From the NCBI GenBank assembly GCA_005239435.1, contig SZNP01000010.1, forward strand, positions 1 through 64,000: a stretch of DNA of 64,000 nt, written 5' to 3'. Numbering within the stretch: the stretch's first letter is position 1; every line of letters starts with the position of its first letter. Positions 36,601 through 44,327 of the stretch are shown piece after piece. This DNA is from Halorussus salinisoli. GTDB taxonomy: Archaea; Halobacteriota; Halobacteria; Halobacteriales; Haladaptataceae. The notes under the pieces were generated by a model. The model was not told the DNA's origin. It searched no databases and was given only the letters and a program-made list of their open reading frames with translations. Position numbers and translations under genes: made by a program.

Positions 36601-37256
36601 TTGACTATGCGGACGCGACCAAAGGCATCGACTACTTCAAGGACTATGTCACTGAAGACGGCGACGGACTCCACGCATATCGTGGCGATGACATCAGCCA
36701 GTTCCGGTTTGTGCATGAAAGCCGGTTTGATGAAAGCATATTGGAACGGAACGACGTCAAACCGGACGACCATGAACAAAAGAAGGTTGTCTGGCAGGAC
36801 ATCTTAGCTCACGTCACAACGCCTGTCCCGCGCATCGTGCTACAGGCGGCTGTCGATTACGAAGGTGCGTACATCGCAGATACAGCTATCTTTGCCACCT
36901 CAGAGGAGCATTCGTGTGAATACCTCTGTGGCTTACTCAATTCGAGTCTCTTCTCCTGGTATGCATATACCATGATCCACAACCGAGCGATTCGGACGAT
37001 GCATTTCACCCCGATCTACTTCAGTAGGCTCCCGGCACCGCCGGAAGACGATGAAGAGCTGATCCAGCGCATCGAGAAACTGACGGAGGCAATTCAAGAC
37101 CTCGACCCAGTCCAAGAGGATGCGATTATGGCTCGGTACGAGAAACTGAACCAGGCCGTCAACGACCTCTATCAACTTGATATGGATGAACGCCAGCTTC
37201 TTGAGGAAGAGGCACCGCCACACCGGCCGACGTTGGCAGCCGCCTCCGAGCCATAG
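33648..37256 (+). CDS. Single-chain restriction-modification enzyme (type IIG-like)
   Basis: 1202 residues. N-terminal PD-(D/E)XK-like region (about 110-150): NKADFGVSLREYDDIESKRL followed by LIEAEPLNKK, consistent with a cleavage domain. Central gamma-type N6-adenine methyltransferase: SAM motif I DPACGSGHFL (about 528-537) and catalytic VVSNPPYGIDL (about 833-843). The C-terminal 350 residues should hold target recognition (FKDYVTEDGDGLHAYRGDDI, VTTPVPRIVLQAAVDYEG). Methylation and cleavage in one chain is typical of type IIG/IIL enzymes. BREX PglX relatives share the methylase region, but no BREX genes are nearby. Start ATG 33648. Confidence 0.87.
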   Translation: MSSSFDPSENPLHSVATEFVTEEFDTQVPDDAIDDLATTIEDIVRDLRNHIGDDDLLQALLHSHPGGKVLEEKHSIEKSDPENLTVDDIIDTLFGALDYPYRAPEPGDLSDEYGNKADFGVSLREYDDIESKRLLIEAEPLNKKLDQNRHGIGQIKDWLGQRKFEADFGIATDGMRWALIKYDRDSYSYDQLTEPYVDLQPAFIAAFENVTGRGTSLTEWVDDAVRQALADFIRVFQFQNFLSIAGEANTVIRRKQSEISDDFYEAYIERVFGILDEDTDGRDTERCLVGNGVVAPSVIPEEDRDEQRRLFSVSLMNRLIFIKFLEDSGVVDEELLSKLKERHETGGHPQSFYQTFIKPLIYDVFNQKPEHRPDHAQDDDLYDVPYLNGGLFRTNLDHEREYDVRDSVLLSIIEFLENYTFSAAGNPDDLDPSILGTVFEKTINYLAGEEGAQKELGAYYTPDDITRFCADKTVQSVLFERFKEAIQKERGWPEAEFDNYDGIYDLIDALEGSNDLIDTALEEVDEFRVVDPACGSGHFLTSVLGEIVEIRQALYAVHSESKHLYELKKQTVLENLYGVDIVGPGVEITKLRLWLSIISELTTEEIDDLDQSELALPNVAFNIRQGNSLIGYTDTNRLRDDGVESHHLGDYATDSIENLIEERQDKVDEYKQVYGMDAQRLEGEIAEKDEEYNSRLNNKLLQDFKDADIAFDYDVDEIGQPDLEPESIHKVTLRFTEPLADDEKDHLDEKFRDEKGMRINNGTGGYVSMSLSHKYLLRTPESRVQRIIDNIGEDRIDDMEVERYLTETDLAGQDYLHWPLEFYEVFDEQGGFDVVVSNPPYGIDLSDAEAELADYPDTNHSSVVFETRSEELVREHGKIAFVVPKSLTYAHRWMSAREHLLDTDLEYLIDVGKAFEGVDAEQIILTLMHGKATDPVTVGRREEDGFFEKAYQQSSLSRECFYMWVDEDNESLIKTLQEYPSFGEIDYADATKGIDYFKDYVTEDGDGLHAYRGDDISQFRFVHESRFDESILERNDVKPDDHEQKKVVWQDILAHVTTPVPRIVLQAAVDYEGAYIADTAIFATSEEHSCEYLCGLLNSSLFSWYAYTMIHNRAIRTMHFTPIYFSRLPAPPEDDEELIQRIEKLTEAIQDLDPVQEDAIMARYEKLNQAVNDLYQLDMDERQLLEEEAPPHRPTLAAASEP

Positions 37257-37431
37257 GGCTACCCGGATCTCCTATCGCTGTAGGGCGTTAATGCATTTCA
37301 GGATGAAAGAGACAGATATGGGAGTACCTGTCGTACGGTCGCCCGGTGCAACCGCGTATAGGTCTATGAGTCGGCCCCTTCTAAAGAGTTACTACGATTT
37401 TTCTAGAAGTCTTCAACACCGGCGTGGTGTA

Positions 37432-37446
37432 CCGGTGCATCACCGG
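37432..37446. promoter_or_regulatory. Palindromic operator upstream of the broken antitoxin gene
   Basis: CCGGTG-CAT-CACCGG, perfect 6-bp arms, with further half-sites nearby (CACCGG at 37418 and GGTGCACC about 37460). A TATA-like ATACTTAAACC follows at about 37492-37502, 28 bp before ATG 37528. Clustered palindromes before a ribbon-helix-helix gene fit autoregulation. Confidence 0.55.
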
Positions 37447-37527
37447 CACTTATCCAGGGTGCACCGCCGATTCACCTCCGTGGCAGGAATGCATACTTAA
37501 ACCAGCGAGCCGCATCCCGGTGCAGCG

Positions 37528-37709
37528 ATGCTCCGCATCACGGTCACATTGGACGACGAGCTTGTCGACCTCATCGAATACCGCTTTGGTGACGATGTAG
37601 AATATGAGTCGAAGTCGGTGCCATGCGCGGGTTCATCGACAAGGAAGCAGATGTGATATTTAGAGAGGTCTTTAGCCTTACCGCTTCGGTGCTTTCATTT
37701 TTGTATTAG
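37528..37709 (+). pseudogene. Ribbon-helix-helix antitoxin-like gene, frameshifted
   Basis: ATG 37528 begins MLRITVTLDDELVDLIEYRF, a typical CopG/RHH ribbon and first helix. After GDDVEYESKSV the reading frame ends at TGA 37654-37656, while a shifted frame continues naturally with AMRGFIDKEADVIFREVF, the expected second helix, to TAG at 37707. A single-base change around 37618-37622 explains this. Promoter and operator-like palindrome remain intact. No toxin gene is visible downstream, so it is probably an orphan remnant. Confidence 0.6.
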
Positions 37710-38283
37710 CCATTATTCTGTCGCATCACCTTGCATGAACGTATATACTTTATTAGGGGGTAGAAGAGCAGAGAGCCCCCGGTGATGAAAATTGAGAACA
37801 TGCGCTGACACTACAGAGAGGTGGAGTTCGCATAGGTTGTCCCTAAACAAGTTAGCACTTTCACCGAGGAATGGGGTTGAAACGAATTAGTGATACACCC
37901 TGTGGGATTGCGGTCCTATATCACTGAAAATCGCGCGAGCACAATCAAGTCTCCTGCTCTCCCTCGACGCTCATTGATTGCTGGTCGAGCCGTTCTATCG
38001 AACGTGCTTCGTCACCACGACAGATTCTTAGATTGCCTCATCCCGGTAGCACGAGAGTCTCAGTCGTTACAGAATAGTGTAGGGCAGAGCAAGAGGGCGT
38101 GGATTCGGAACTCATCCAGCCGATGCTAGCACGTATACCAGCTTTCCACGCCCTATATTGACATACGATAGCATATAGCAGTTAATTTCCGTCATGCAAA
38201 TGCTCTCCGTCGAAAACGAATGCTAAGGTAGGTTGAATCGATAGAAGATACGGATAAGCATCCGAATATGGTCGAGACGGGCT

Positions 38284-38967
38284 TCAACTCCGGTCGCCTA
38301 CTATCGACCCTGATGAGTGATTCTCTGTAAGGACGTTCGCGATAGCCTCCTGCACGACCGGCACCCACTCGTCTTCCGTAATCGTCCGCTGCGCCCAGTG
38401 AAGCGAAATAACTACGGGAGAGGGGGTATCGTACTCGCATATCCCATACTCCCGTGAGACGCGAACAGAGGCGGCCCGTGACCGGGGTATCCCGAGGACT
38501 CGTAGTGTCCGTCTCGTCGCCTGTCGTCCGAGCGTGACGATTCCAGATGGGTTCCTCGCGTTGATCTCTGCATCGAGGTAGGCGCGGCAATGGGCGAAAC
38601 AGTCCTTCGTGTCGGTCGCCGGAATCCCCCGACTGGTATCCTCTTGCGTCGGACACTTGATGGAGTCCGTTATCCAGACATCGTCGAGAGTGAGCTCCAC
38701 CGATTCGAGCAACTTCTCGATAAACTGCCCGCCCTGTGCGGCCTTGAATCGGGGTAGCCATTCGGCATTGTACTCCGCCCAGTCGTTGTGCTGATTCCAC
38801 TCAACCGGATGGCGAGGTTCCTCAGTGACGAAGAGCAGTTCCCCCTCCGGGTTCGACAGGCCGGGATTCACGAATGTCCCCCGGGAGTTCTCGTGAGCAC
38901 GACAGTCTTCGCAGGGACCCTCTCCCCGGTGTGCATTTTGAACGATGTCAGTTTCCCGTTCCCCCAT
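38284..38967 (-). CDS. Uracil-DNA glycosylase superfamily protein
   Basis: 227 residues. Early cysteines (GPCEDCRAH) and a third and fourth in DSIKCPTQED and CFAHCRAYLD fit the Fe-S type of family 4/5-like enzymes. GELLFVTEEPRHPVEW is the motif A region, where the catalytic acidic position is altered from the usual GExPG form. VTLGRQATRRTL and VISLHWAQRTI are later conserved segments. It may remove uracil or another lesion, or be a structural derivative. Sits alone, divergent from the secreted nuclease gene. Confidence 0.72.
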   Translation of the reverse strand: MGERETDIVQNAHRGEGPCEDCRAHENSRGTFVNPGLSNPEGELLFVTEEPRHPVEWNQHNDWAEYNAEWLPRFKAAQGGQFIEKLLESVELTLDDVWITDSIKCPTQEDTSRGIPATDTKDCFAHCRAYLDAEINARNPSGIVTLGRQATRRTLRVLGIPRSRAASVRVSREYGICEYDTPSPVVISLHWAQRTITEDEWVPVVQEAIANVLTENHSSGSIVGDRS

Positions 38968-39110
38968 AGCAAACCGTACAATATCGTGCTATAAAAGATT
39001 AAAAACTGGACATAATGAGCGCGATAAAGAGCCCCTACGATAGTTCTGAGGAACGGGTAGCTAACGCAGCCGGTCCATTACTAAATGACAGAAAATGGTA
39101 GGGAAAAGAA

Positions 39111-41267
39111 ATGACGACGCCGACGACTATCCTCGGTGATATCCTCCTTTTCTTAGGAGTGGTCCTATTTTTCGGGGCCTTCATATTCCCGATTCTTGCT
39201 GGACTCAATGTTCGTGGCAGTCGGGATTTTCTCACGAGGCATCTCAACAATCTTCCCGGATTTCGAACCGGACGATGGTGGCGAGTCGTCATGGCGTCAT
39301 TCGTCTATCTCATGGTTACCTCAACGGTACTCGGCGTCGGAGGTGTCGCGCTACTTCCCGAGTCGACTGGTGGCAACGATGCAACACCCTCATCGAATTC
39401 GGCAAACGGAACCTCTACGGCAGTTCTTGCTGCATCGACTCCAACAACAAGTACGACTGTAGCTACCGCCACGGAAGATACACCGAAGCCGACTACAACT
39501 TCGACGACGGAATCGGGACCGACGATAGCAACATCATCGCCGACGACACGGGCACCAGAAGAATTAGCAGCGACGATTCAGCCGGCATCCGATGACGATG
39601 CCTCTACATTCGACATCACGATTCGTGCAAATACGAGGCTCAAGAGTGCCGATTCCGGCAATGAAGATTTCGGCGAGCCATACTTTGTCATCGAGGTAGG
39701 CGGCGAGACGGTGCTCGAAACGGACGACGTAGACGCAAGACGAGATGGGAAATTCGAGTATCGGCTATCGAAACACGACCTCGATCAATTCGAGTCCGGA
39801 ACTCATGAGGTAACTGTCCGACTCATGGACCGCGACGTGATTTTCGACGATGAAATCGCCTCGTGGTCCGGGTCGATGCAGTACGAGGCCGTACAAACGA
39901 CTACTCCGACGACCACACCGCCTACCACACCATCCCCGACGACTCCGACGGAGACGCAAACACAGACGACGACAGCGCAAATTCAGACACCGGCCTCTAC
40001 CCCAAACTACGAGATCGAGAGTACGGAGAATCTCAGTTATCTCGGTGTCGTGCGTCTCGAAGTAAATGTTAAGACGGAACAGTCGGTCGCACGGCTCTCG
40101 GATACCGAACTTCGCCGGATAAGTCGGGATGTCGTCGCATCGAAGGCGGCGGAGACGAAACTTAGCGCCGTCTCCATCTTCTTCTGGAACGAAAATGCCG
40201 CCGTCGGTCTTCAGCAGGCATCGGCGCGTATCGACTGGGCACCGGACGGCAAATGGAGTAAGGCCGGCGATGTAGCGCGAGGGGACTACTCCACGCACGA
40301 GTATGCCCTTGAGCGATTTACGACATCGACACCGACCACGACCACCGAATCGACACCGACGACAGAATCGACCACTCGAATTACGACACCGACAGAGACG
40401 CCAACGCCGACTACTACGACAACTACCCCCGACCAATCGTCACAGTCAGAGTGGACCGTCTCGGTTCTTGAAGTTGTGGATGGCGATACACTTAAAGTCG
40501 AATTCCCCGATGGGCGGGTCGAGAATGTCCGGCTTCTCGGTGTCGATACGCCGGAAGTCCATGTCGAGACCGACCCCGCCGAGTTCGAGGGAATTCCGGA
40601 GACGGAAGACGGACGCGACCATCTTCGAGATTGGGGCCATAAGGCGAGTGAGTTCGCGCGGATGACACTGCTTGACGAAGAGATCCGAGTGCAAGTCGAT
40701 TCGACGGCGGACCGACGGGGGAGCTACGATCGACTTCTCGTCTACGTCTACCACGACGATGGAGAGCTCTTTAATCGGCAACTTATCGATCAGGGGTATG
40801 CCCGACTTTACGAGAGTGAGTTTAGCAAGCGCGAGGCATTCGAACGTGCGGAATCGCAGGCACAATCTGAGACTGTCGGCCTCTGGGGAATTGAACAGAC
40901 GGCGACTACGACGACCACGACGGATGGTGGCGATTCGCAGCAGTTCGCCGTAATGCAGATTCATGCAGATGCGACCGGGAACGACCACGAGAATGAAAAC
41001 GACGAGTATCTCGTGTTCAAGAATACCGGTGAATCGACGCTCGACCTTTCGGACTGGCGTCTAAGCGATGCCGCGGACCATACCTATCGCTTCCCGACTG
41101 GTTTCGAGCTCGCTCCGGGAGAGACGGTTACACTCTACACCGGGAGCGGCACGAACACCGATTCGGAACTCTACTGGGGCTCGGATGCCGCCATCTGGGA
41201 TAATAACGGGGATACGATTCTCGTTCGGAATGGCGACGGCGACATCATCCTCAAGCGATCATATTAG
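39111..41267 (+). CDS. Membrane-anchored SNase-LTD nuclease
   Basis: 718 residues. Two N-terminal helices (about 9-32 and 59-82), then Thr/Ser/Pro-rich linkers (about 92-150, 275-310 and 405-440) separating a beta-rich domain (about 153-265, FDITIRANTRLK) and a second domain (about 315-400). A staphylococcal-nuclease-like domain runs about 447-600: SVLEVVDGDTLKVEFPDGRV, RLLGVDTPEV, RGSYDRLLVYVY, QLIDQGYARLYE. The C-terminal LTD domain is about 613-716 (NDEYLVFKNTGESTLDLSDW). Active-site Asp and Arg residues appear present. Ca-dependent cleavage of extracellular DNA or RNA is inferred. Confidence 0.86.
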   Translation: MTTPTTILGDILLFLGVVLFFGAFIFPILAGLNVRGSRDFLTRHLNNLPGFRTGRWWRVVMASFVYLMVTSTVLGVGGVALLPESTGGNDATPSSNSANGTSTAVLAASTPTTSTTVATATEDTPKPTTTSTTESGPTIATSSPTTRAPEELAATIQPASDDDASTFDITIRANTRLKSADSGNEDFGEPYFVIEVGGETVLETDDVDARRDGKFEYRLSKHDLDQFESGTHEVTVRLMDRDVIFDDEIASWSGSMQYEAVQTTTPTTTPPTTPSPTTPTETQTQTTTAQIQTPASTPNYEIESTENLSYLGVVRLEVNVKTEQSVARLSDTELRRISRDVVASKAAETKLSAVSIFFWNENAAVGLQQASARIDWAPDGKWSKAGDVARGDYSTHEYALERFTTSTPTTTTESTPTTESTTRITTPTETPTPTTTTTTPDQSSQSEWTVSVLEVVDGDTLKVEFPDGRVENVRLLGVDTPEVHVETDPAEFEGIPETEDGRDHLRDWGHKASEFARMTLLDEEIRVQVDSTADRRGSYDRLLVYVYHDDGELFNRQLIDQGYARLYESEFSKREAFERAESQAQSETVGLWGIEQTATTTTTTDGGDSQQFAVMQIHADATGNDHENENDEYLVFKNTGESTLDLSDWRLSDAADHTYRFPTGFELAPGETVTLYTGSGTNTDSELYWGSDAAIWDNNGDTILVRNGDGDIILKRSY

Positions 41268-41476
41268 CAGGCGATTCAGTCGTCGAGTCGACTATCGGCA
41301 TCGCTCGACGAGTCGGGTAGGCGCGGAGGTGAGACCCGCCGTGACCGAATAAGGAGAGCAGGAGACGATTTTGATGAGTCGACACCGATCTCGTTTCGGA
41401 ATAGAATGACATAGTGAGAAACGGTCGGGGAGACGATGCCGCGCCTACCCCGTCTCAATAGCGAAACTCCGTTTTC

Positions 41477-41517
41477 GTTAACTCGCACGTACTAGGACTC
41501 TATACGTGGGAGTTAAC
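41477..41517 (+). repeat. 41-bp inverted-half-site repeat, copy C
   Basis: Same half-sites as copies A and B with centre CTAGGACTCTA and the same orientation. Its right GTTAAC overlaps the stop codon of the helicase gene (41513-41515), so the repeat is at the junction of two converging genes. Confidence 0.9.
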
Positions 41518-43969
41518 AGAATTCATCACCGAGGTCGGCGATACCGTTCCGACTCACGAACTCGGGACCCGTCCACTCGTAGATATCCGCGTTATAGGCC
41601 CCTTCACCGTCATGTTTCACGGCGTTTCCGTGGCTGACTTGTTTCTTGAGAGTCTTCCAGACATGTTCGCGAGAGACAGTCATGTCGGTGTCGGCGGCCT
41701 CGATTGCCTCCTGTATCTCCCGGATGGTGGCTCGTTCGCGTTCGAGTAGTTCCTCGATGATGGCCTGTTGTTTCTCCCCGTACGTCCAGACGACGCCGGG
41801 AACCTCGAAGTCCACGAGTTCATCGGGAAGTGCAGTCGTACAGGCGTATACAGCAGCATTCTCGTCCGGCTCCCGTCCCCATCGGCCGACCATCTGCGCG
41901 TTATTACACTCACGAACGCTTTCGAGGAACGTGGTTGCCTTGTCTGCATCCGGACCGACGAAACCACGACCAAACGCCCGTTGCCGACCGATCTCGTGGC
42001 AGGCGGAACACCCATTACCGCTACATTGCTCGCAACGACAGCGGTTACATCCGTTTCCACCGGTCGTCCCGCACTTATCGCATGGGATATCATGCCCACG
42101 GTACTTCGGCCGTGCGGAGTATCCGCATTCGGCGAGGAGGTCGAGTATCGGACCGTCGCCGGGGTCGATACACCCGTAGAGCAGTCCGACAAGCTCGTCC
42201 TTGAAGGTGTTATTACTCTTCTGCTCGCCGTGGTGCATCGTCTCGGGGTCGTCGATACCGACCTCCGTCATGATGGTCTCGATGCGACCCTCAATACTAC
42301 TCGGTGTTCCGATGGTCGAAAAGCGGTCGGGAAACCGATGAGAGAGGGTTTCGATGATAATCCGCGCGTGTTGCACACGAAAATTCTCGCCGGTTGTCAT
42401 CGGTCGTGTCGCCTCGCCTACCCTCACGACTGCAAGTCCTCGCTCGAAGAGTCGCCATAGTTGTCGCTCTTCGGCGTCTAAGACACGGTTAAGACGAATA
42501 CCAGGACGGATATTCCGTTCCCATAGGGGGTAGCAGGGCCATGCGTCGAGTCCGACGACGCTTCGACAGATGGAGAAATCGGGCACCTGTCGAATCGTCC
42601 GGACCGTATTTTGATCATCGACGACGACCGAGAGGCGGTTAATGCCGGCCGGGTCATCGTCCGTGCCGTCAAATCGTACGGGCTCGTATTCGATGGTTGC
42701 AGTGGAACGACCATGCGGTCCGGCGGAATTACCGAATGCTTGCCAGAGAACACGCGTGAGTCTCGGCGCGAGCCGATGCGCACCCTCTCCGTAATGATAC
42801 CAGTCGTCCGAGGGAGTCGTTCGAATCGCAGACGTGATTGCGGCACGCTCGTCGGCTGTACCCTCTCTAGCGTAGTGAACGAACGACTCCCATTGTGTTA
42901 CTGGAGCGTCGACTTCGGTAAGGAACGACCCCACCATCTCTTGAATCCGCTGCTGATGTAGATACGGATTCGTATCGAAGTCGATGGTATACGTCGGCTG
43001 TTCGTCGTGGATAATATTCGTGTTCTCGCGAATGCTCGGAACGTGCGCGAACGCATCGGTGGCTATGATGAGATCGTGGACCGGTGCATCGTAATTGTCG
43101 TGGCGGGGGATATGCGTCCACTGCTCCGAGAGTTCACATGTAATCTCGCCCGCGCAGCACGGTAATTCACCATCGTAGAGCCATTCAGCTCGCTCGTGCG
43201 CTTCCCCGGCCCGGATACCACGCGTACTGATTTCGTCTTCGAACCACTGACTCGCGGGAATATCTTCAATCCAAATCTCATCGTCGTAGTCACCGTTTGC
43301 GACCGGACACACCGTGTAGCTCTCAAGGATGGCGACATTCAGTCCGGCATTTTCCGCTCGTTGTTTTGCTTCTTCGCGTGCCGTTTTGGTTTCGACGAGT
43401 AGGATAACGGGTTCACCGCCAGTTATTGACTGGTGTTCGAGCCACCGCGTTGTGACCGCAATCGCTGTCTTTCCCGCAGCGGTCGGGGCGACGAGGACAG
43501 CACACTCTCCCTGTTCCATCGACCCGAACACGGCATTCCGAAGTCGTTGATGGACATCGTCGGTCCTCGGCCAGGTGTAGCCACGCTTCTGGAGGATGCG
43601 CCGCTGCTCATCCAGTGAGAGCGCGCTAAGTTCCTGAATGAGACGGTCAAGTTCCGAGGTAGGTTCTCGGTCATAGACCGCTTCGACCGTGTTAATCGCT
43701 CGTCCGACGATACTGTCGAGTTCTACGGCGACGACATCGGTGTCGAGGGGTAGGCGGCCGACTATCCGGACTATCTGCTCCCTATCTCGGTAGCCGCGTT
43801 GTTCCCATGCTAGGAGGACGCTCCCAGCGTAGAGTGCGTCCTTCGGCGATTCAAATTCAGCGGTCTTCCCGTCCAAAAGTTTCTCGAATGTAGCAGAACG
43901 CCGTCTTGTCCGTCGAAGGAGCTCCTCGTCAGAAAGTGCGAAATTCGTCGCGGACTTGGTCTGACTCAT
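41513..43969 (-). CDS. SF2-type helicase with zinc-binding insert
   Basis: 818 residues. Walker A VLVAPTAAGKTAIAV (about residue 157-170), a DExx-like NIIHDEQPTYTID (about 320) and motif VI QMVGRWGREPDENAAVYACT (about 688-705) define an XPD/DinG-like superfamily 2 helicase. Before motif VI a cysteine-rich insert (CDKCGTTGGNGCNRCRCEQC then SGNGCSACHEIG, about 628-658) resembles a DnaJ-type zinc domain. C-terminal 80 residues form a winged helix (IREIQEAIEAADTDMTVSRE). Probably replicates or processes element DNA. ATG overlaps the TGA of a small upstream ORF, implying coupling. Confidence 0.82.
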   Translation of the reverse strand: MSQTKSATNFALSDEELLRRTRRRSATFEKLLDGKTAEFESPKDALYAGSVLLAWEQRGYRDREQIVRIVGRLPLDTDVVAVELDSIVGRAINTVEAVYDREPTSELDRLIQELSALSLDEQRRILQKRGYTWPRTDDVHQRLRNAVFGSMEQGECAVLVAPTAAGKTAIAVTTRWLEHQSITGGEPVILLVETKTAREEAKQRAENAGLNVAILESYTVCPVANGDYDDEIWIEDIPASQWFEDEISTRGIRAGEAHERAEWLYDGELPCCAGEITCELSEQWTHIPRHDNYDAPVHDLIIATDAFAHVPSIRENTNIIHDEQPTYTIDFDTNPYLHQQRIQEMVGSFLTEVDAPVTQWESFVHYAREGTADERAAITSAIRTTPSDDWYHYGEGAHRLAPRLTRVLWQAFGNSAGPHGRSTATIEYEPVRFDGTDDDPAGINRLSVVVDDQNTVRTIRQVPDFSICRSVVGLDAWPCYPLWERNIRPGIRLNRVLDAEERQLWRLFERGLAVVRVGEATRPMTTGENFRVQHARIIIETLSHRFPDRFSTIGTPSSIEGRIETIMTEVGIDDPETMHHGEQKSNNTFKDELVGLLYGCIDPGDGPILDLLAECGYSARPKYRGHDIPCDKCGTTGGNGCNRCRCEQCSGNGCSACHEIGRQRAFGRGFVGPDADKATTFLESVRECNNAQMVGRWGREPDENAAVYACTTALPDELVDFEVPGVVWTYGEKQQAIIEELLERERATIREIQEAIEAADTDMTVSREHVWKTLKKQVSHGNAVKHDGEGAYNADIYEWTGPEFVSRNGIADLGDEFC

Positions 43970-44091
43970 GCCGGACCACCACCGAGTCTGTTAATGATGG
44001 GAAGCCGGCCATTGTACTGACTTACCGCCGTTGTCACGTGGATACTGTTTGGGCGATTCGATACCGTCGTGTCGAGTAGTCCTTCGGTCAT
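43966..44091 (-). CDS. Small ORF coupled to the helicase gene
   Basis: 41 residues from ATG 44091 (MTEGLLDTTVSNRPNSIHVT), with GGAAGG about 15 nt before it; a TTG at 44175 would lengthen it to 69 residues. Its stop overlaps the helicase ATG by four bases (ATGA), the standard sign of translational coupling, which is the main support for it being real. No recognised domain; possibly a leader peptide. Confidence 0.5.
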   Translation of the reverse strand: MTEGLLDTTVSNRPNSIHVTTAVSQYNGRLPIINRLGGGPA

Positions 44092-44202
44092 GATGATGAT
44101 GAGTATCCTTCCTTTGTAGGTGGAATTTGGATTGGAGAAGACCCGGAGCCACGGCTGCGCATGACCGTCTGACAAAATACTTATGTGCCGGGGAGCCTAC
44201 CT

Positions 44203-44222
44203 CGACACTAGTACTCGTGTCG
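44203..44222. promoter_or_regulatory. 20-bp near-perfect palindrome upstream of the helicase operon
   Basis: CGACAC-T-AGTACT-C-GTGTCG: arms of six and an inner self-complementary hexamer, broken by one mismatched pair. It lies just upstream (minus-strand sense) of a TATA-like ATAAGTATTTTG at about 44176-44190. A regulator-binding operator is the likely role. Confidence 0.6.
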
Positions 44223-44261
44223 GGCCATAGAGCCGAGACGAGGCTTCGTAATCTCCCCTCA

Positions 44262-44300
44262 CATCACTGGTTTTCGGATGCAAAGTGTGAACCAGTGATG
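44262..44300. repeat. 11-bp inverted repeat between helicase and upstream gene
   Basis: Perfect arms CATCACTGGTT and AACCAGTGATG separated by 17 bp. It sits in the 150-bp gap between the 211-residue gene stop and the helicase promoter. It may be a terminator, a regulator site or part of a replication origin. Confidence 0.6.
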
Positions 44301-44327
44301 GAGGTAATTCCTACGGTGTCTTCGGAT

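Larger units (their letters stand above)
37257..38283. other. Largely non-coding kilobase with a broken antitoxin gene
   Basis: About 1 kb after the restriction-modification gene. It holds the CACCGG palindrome cluster (37416-37470), the frameshifted ribbon-helix-helix gene (37528-37709) and a run of AT-richer sequence to 38283 without a credible frame. The low coding density suggests decay after past insertions; no insertion-sequence ends were identified. Confidence 0.5.

Noticed and set aside
33648..37256. BREX system centred on a PglX-like methylase
   Set aside because: The protein has methylase motifs shared with PglX, but no brxL, brxC or pglZ-like gene is adjacent, so a stand-alone type IIG-like enzyme fits better.
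24605..37833. Shared 13-mer GTGGAGTTCGCAT at 24605 and 37821
   Set aside because: A 13-bp match between two places in 26 kb is expected by chance a few times, and the surrounding sequence does not align.
37257..38283. Insertion-sequence remnant in the 1-kb gene-poor stretch
   Set aside because: No transposase fragment or terminal inverted repeats with target duplications could be found.
27787..41517. 41-bp repeats as integron attC sites
   Set aside because: The inverted half-site layout and gene-end location recall attC, but GTTAAC does not satisfy the RYYYAAC/GTTRRRY core pair in the correct order, and no IntI-type integrase was recognised.
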